A stretch of 25,243 nucleotides of DNA, from the NCBI GenBank assembly GCA_001873585.1, contig MNZL01000165.1, positions 1 through 25,243 on the forward strand, read 5' to 3'. Position 1 is the stretch's first letter. Each line of letters begins with the position of its first letter. Of the stretch, positions 24,377 through 25,243 are shown in pieces. Under the pieces are notes generated by a model that was not told the DNA's origin, ran no database searches, and saw nothing but the letters and a program-made list of their open reading frames with translations. This DNA comes from Rhodobacterales bacterium CG2_30_65_12 (GTDB lineage Bacteria > Pseudomonadota > Alphaproteobacteria > Rhodobacterales > Rhodobacteraceae). The translations under genes and the position numbers were made by a program.

Positions 24377-25243
24377 ATGCGCGTTCTGTCGGTCGCGTCC
24401 GAATCTGTGCCCTTGATCAAGACGGGCGGGCTGGCCGACGTGGTTGGCGCCCTGCCAGGTGTGCTCAAGCCCCTGGGCGTGGAAATGCGGGTGATGATCC
24501 CCGCCTACAGCGGCCTTCTCGACCGCCTCGGGCCGGTGGAAGAGATCTGGGCCGACTGGAATCTTTACGGCGGCCATGCCCGGCTGTTCAAAGGCGAGAT
24601 CGGTGGTGTCACCGTGCTCGCCCTCGACGCGCCGCACCTTTACCACCGCGATGGTGGCCCCTATGCCGGCACCCACGGCGATTACCCGGATAATCCCGAG
24701 CGTTTCGCCGCGCTTTGCTGGGCCGCTGCCGCCGTGGCGCGTGACGGTGCCGGCGACGGCTGGAAGCCCGAGATCCTTCACGCCCACGATTGGCAGGCGG
24801 CGCTCGCCCCGGCCTACTTGCGGTATCACGGCGAGGGCGGTGTGAAATCGGTGCTCACGATCCACAACATCGCTTTCCAGGGGGTCACTGGTGGCGACCG
24901 GCTCGACAGCCTGCGCCTGCCCTGGCACGCCTGGGATCCCGATCAGGCTGAATATCACGGCAATATCTCCACGCTCAAGGCGGGGCTGGCGCTGGCCGAC
25001 GCGATCACCACCGTCTCGCCGACCTATGCGCAGGAGCTGATGCGTCCCGAGTTCGGCATGGGGCTCGAAGGCGTGATCGCCGCCCGCGCCGCCGATCTCA
25101 CCGGTATACTGAACGGGGTGGAAGCGGGCACCTGGTCGCCCGAGGCCGACCCGAATATCAGAGCCTATTCCGCCACGACCCTCAAAGAAAAGGCCCTCAA
25201 CCGCGCCGCGTTGATCGAAGAATTCGGGCTTGGTGAGGTGCCG
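24377..25243 (+). CDS. glgA: Glycogen synthase (3' end beyond the window)
   Basis: ADP-glucose-using GT5 synthase that extends alpha-1,4 chains. The ATG follows TAGGAGG ten bases after the glgC stop, and the frame stays open for 289 codons to the window edge. Visible are the start MRVLSVASESVPLIKTGGLADVVGALP with the nucleotide-sugar KTGGLADV loop (about 15-22), the glucan-side HAHDWQAALAPAYL segment, VLTIHNIAFQG and TTVSPTYAQEL, with ILNGVEAGTWSPEAD near the end. This covers the N-terminal GT-B domain and the linker. The C-terminal domain with the ADP-binding glutamates lies outside. The family is about 475-480 residues, so roughly 190 are missing here because of the window border, not a mutation. 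Confidence 0.95.
   Translation, partial: MRVLSVASESVPLIKTGGLADVVGALPGVLKPLGVEMRVMIPAYSGLLDRLGPVEEIWADWNLYGGHARLFKGEIGGVTVLALDAPHLYHRDGGPYAGTHGDYPDNPERFAALCWAAAAVARDGAGDGWKPEILHAHDWQAALAPAYLRYHGEGGVKSVLTIHNIAFQGVTGGDRLDSLRLPWHAWDPDQAEYHGNISTLKAGLALADAITTVSPTYAQELMRPEFGMGLEGVIAARAADLTGILNGVEAGTWSPEADPNIRAYSATTLKEKALNRAALIEEFGLGEVP

Overview
The window is GC-rich, densely packed chromosomal DNA of an alphaproteobacterium, most likely a Rhodobacterales (Rhodobacteraceae-like) species. This rests on the character of the proteins (a ~360-residue RibA with a long N-terminal extension, a MtaB-DapF pair, a De Ley-Doudoroff-type galactonate kinase beside an SMP-30 lactonase, a glgP-B-C-A operon) and on a GC-rich intergenic element at the left edge that resembles ones I remember from that family. 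I see no insertion sequence, prophage, CRISPR array, toxin-antitoxin pair or known defence system.

Left part (1-7.4 kb), housekeeping. An orphan OmpR-type response regulator (minus, with its own intrinsic terminator) diverges from ribA, whose stop overlaps the start of a YkuD-fold L,D-transpeptidase-like gene. Convergent to these is a short minus pair (small membrane-anchored protein, then a glutathione S-transferase). Next comes the dapF-mtaB operon, whose stop and start codons share one base. Two nearly identical tRNA-Lys genes (anticodons CTT and TTT) follow, each with its own apparent promoter.

Middle part (6.4-13 kb), sugar uptake. A LacI-family regulator is divergent from a minus operon of two ABC sugar permeases, a periplasmic binding protein, a cytoplasmic retaining clan GH-A glycosidase and galactose mutarotase (galM). 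The shared promoter region holds an AT-rich inverted repeat, the best candidate operator. A strong hairpin follows the binding-protein gene. No ABC ATPase is present.

Right part (13-25.2 kb), sugar oxidation and glucan metabolism. UDP-glucose dehydrogenase converges on and overlaps the lacI 3' end. Then comes a minus cluster of a 19-codon mini-ORF, dgoK (2-dehydro-3-deoxygalactonokinase), an SMP-30 lactonase and an amylosucrase-type GH13 enzyme. Divergent from it is a plus-strand glycogen operon glgP-glgB-glgC-glgA, cut by the window end inside glgA. A perfect 12-bp palindrome lies just ahead of glgP.

How it may work together (inference): an oligosaccharide, plausibly a galactoside, is imported, hydrolysed in the cytoplasm, its hexose mutarotated and oxidised through galactono-lactone and KDGal. 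Glucose units can be stored as glycogen through ADP-glucose (GlgC/A/B) or polymerised directly from sucrose by the amylosucrase, and GlgP returns glucose-1-phosphate. The most interesting leads are the degenerate RibB-like domain fused to RibA, the translationally coupled mini-ORF that may be the scar of a lost dehydrogenase, and the amylosucrase placed beside glycogen synthesis.
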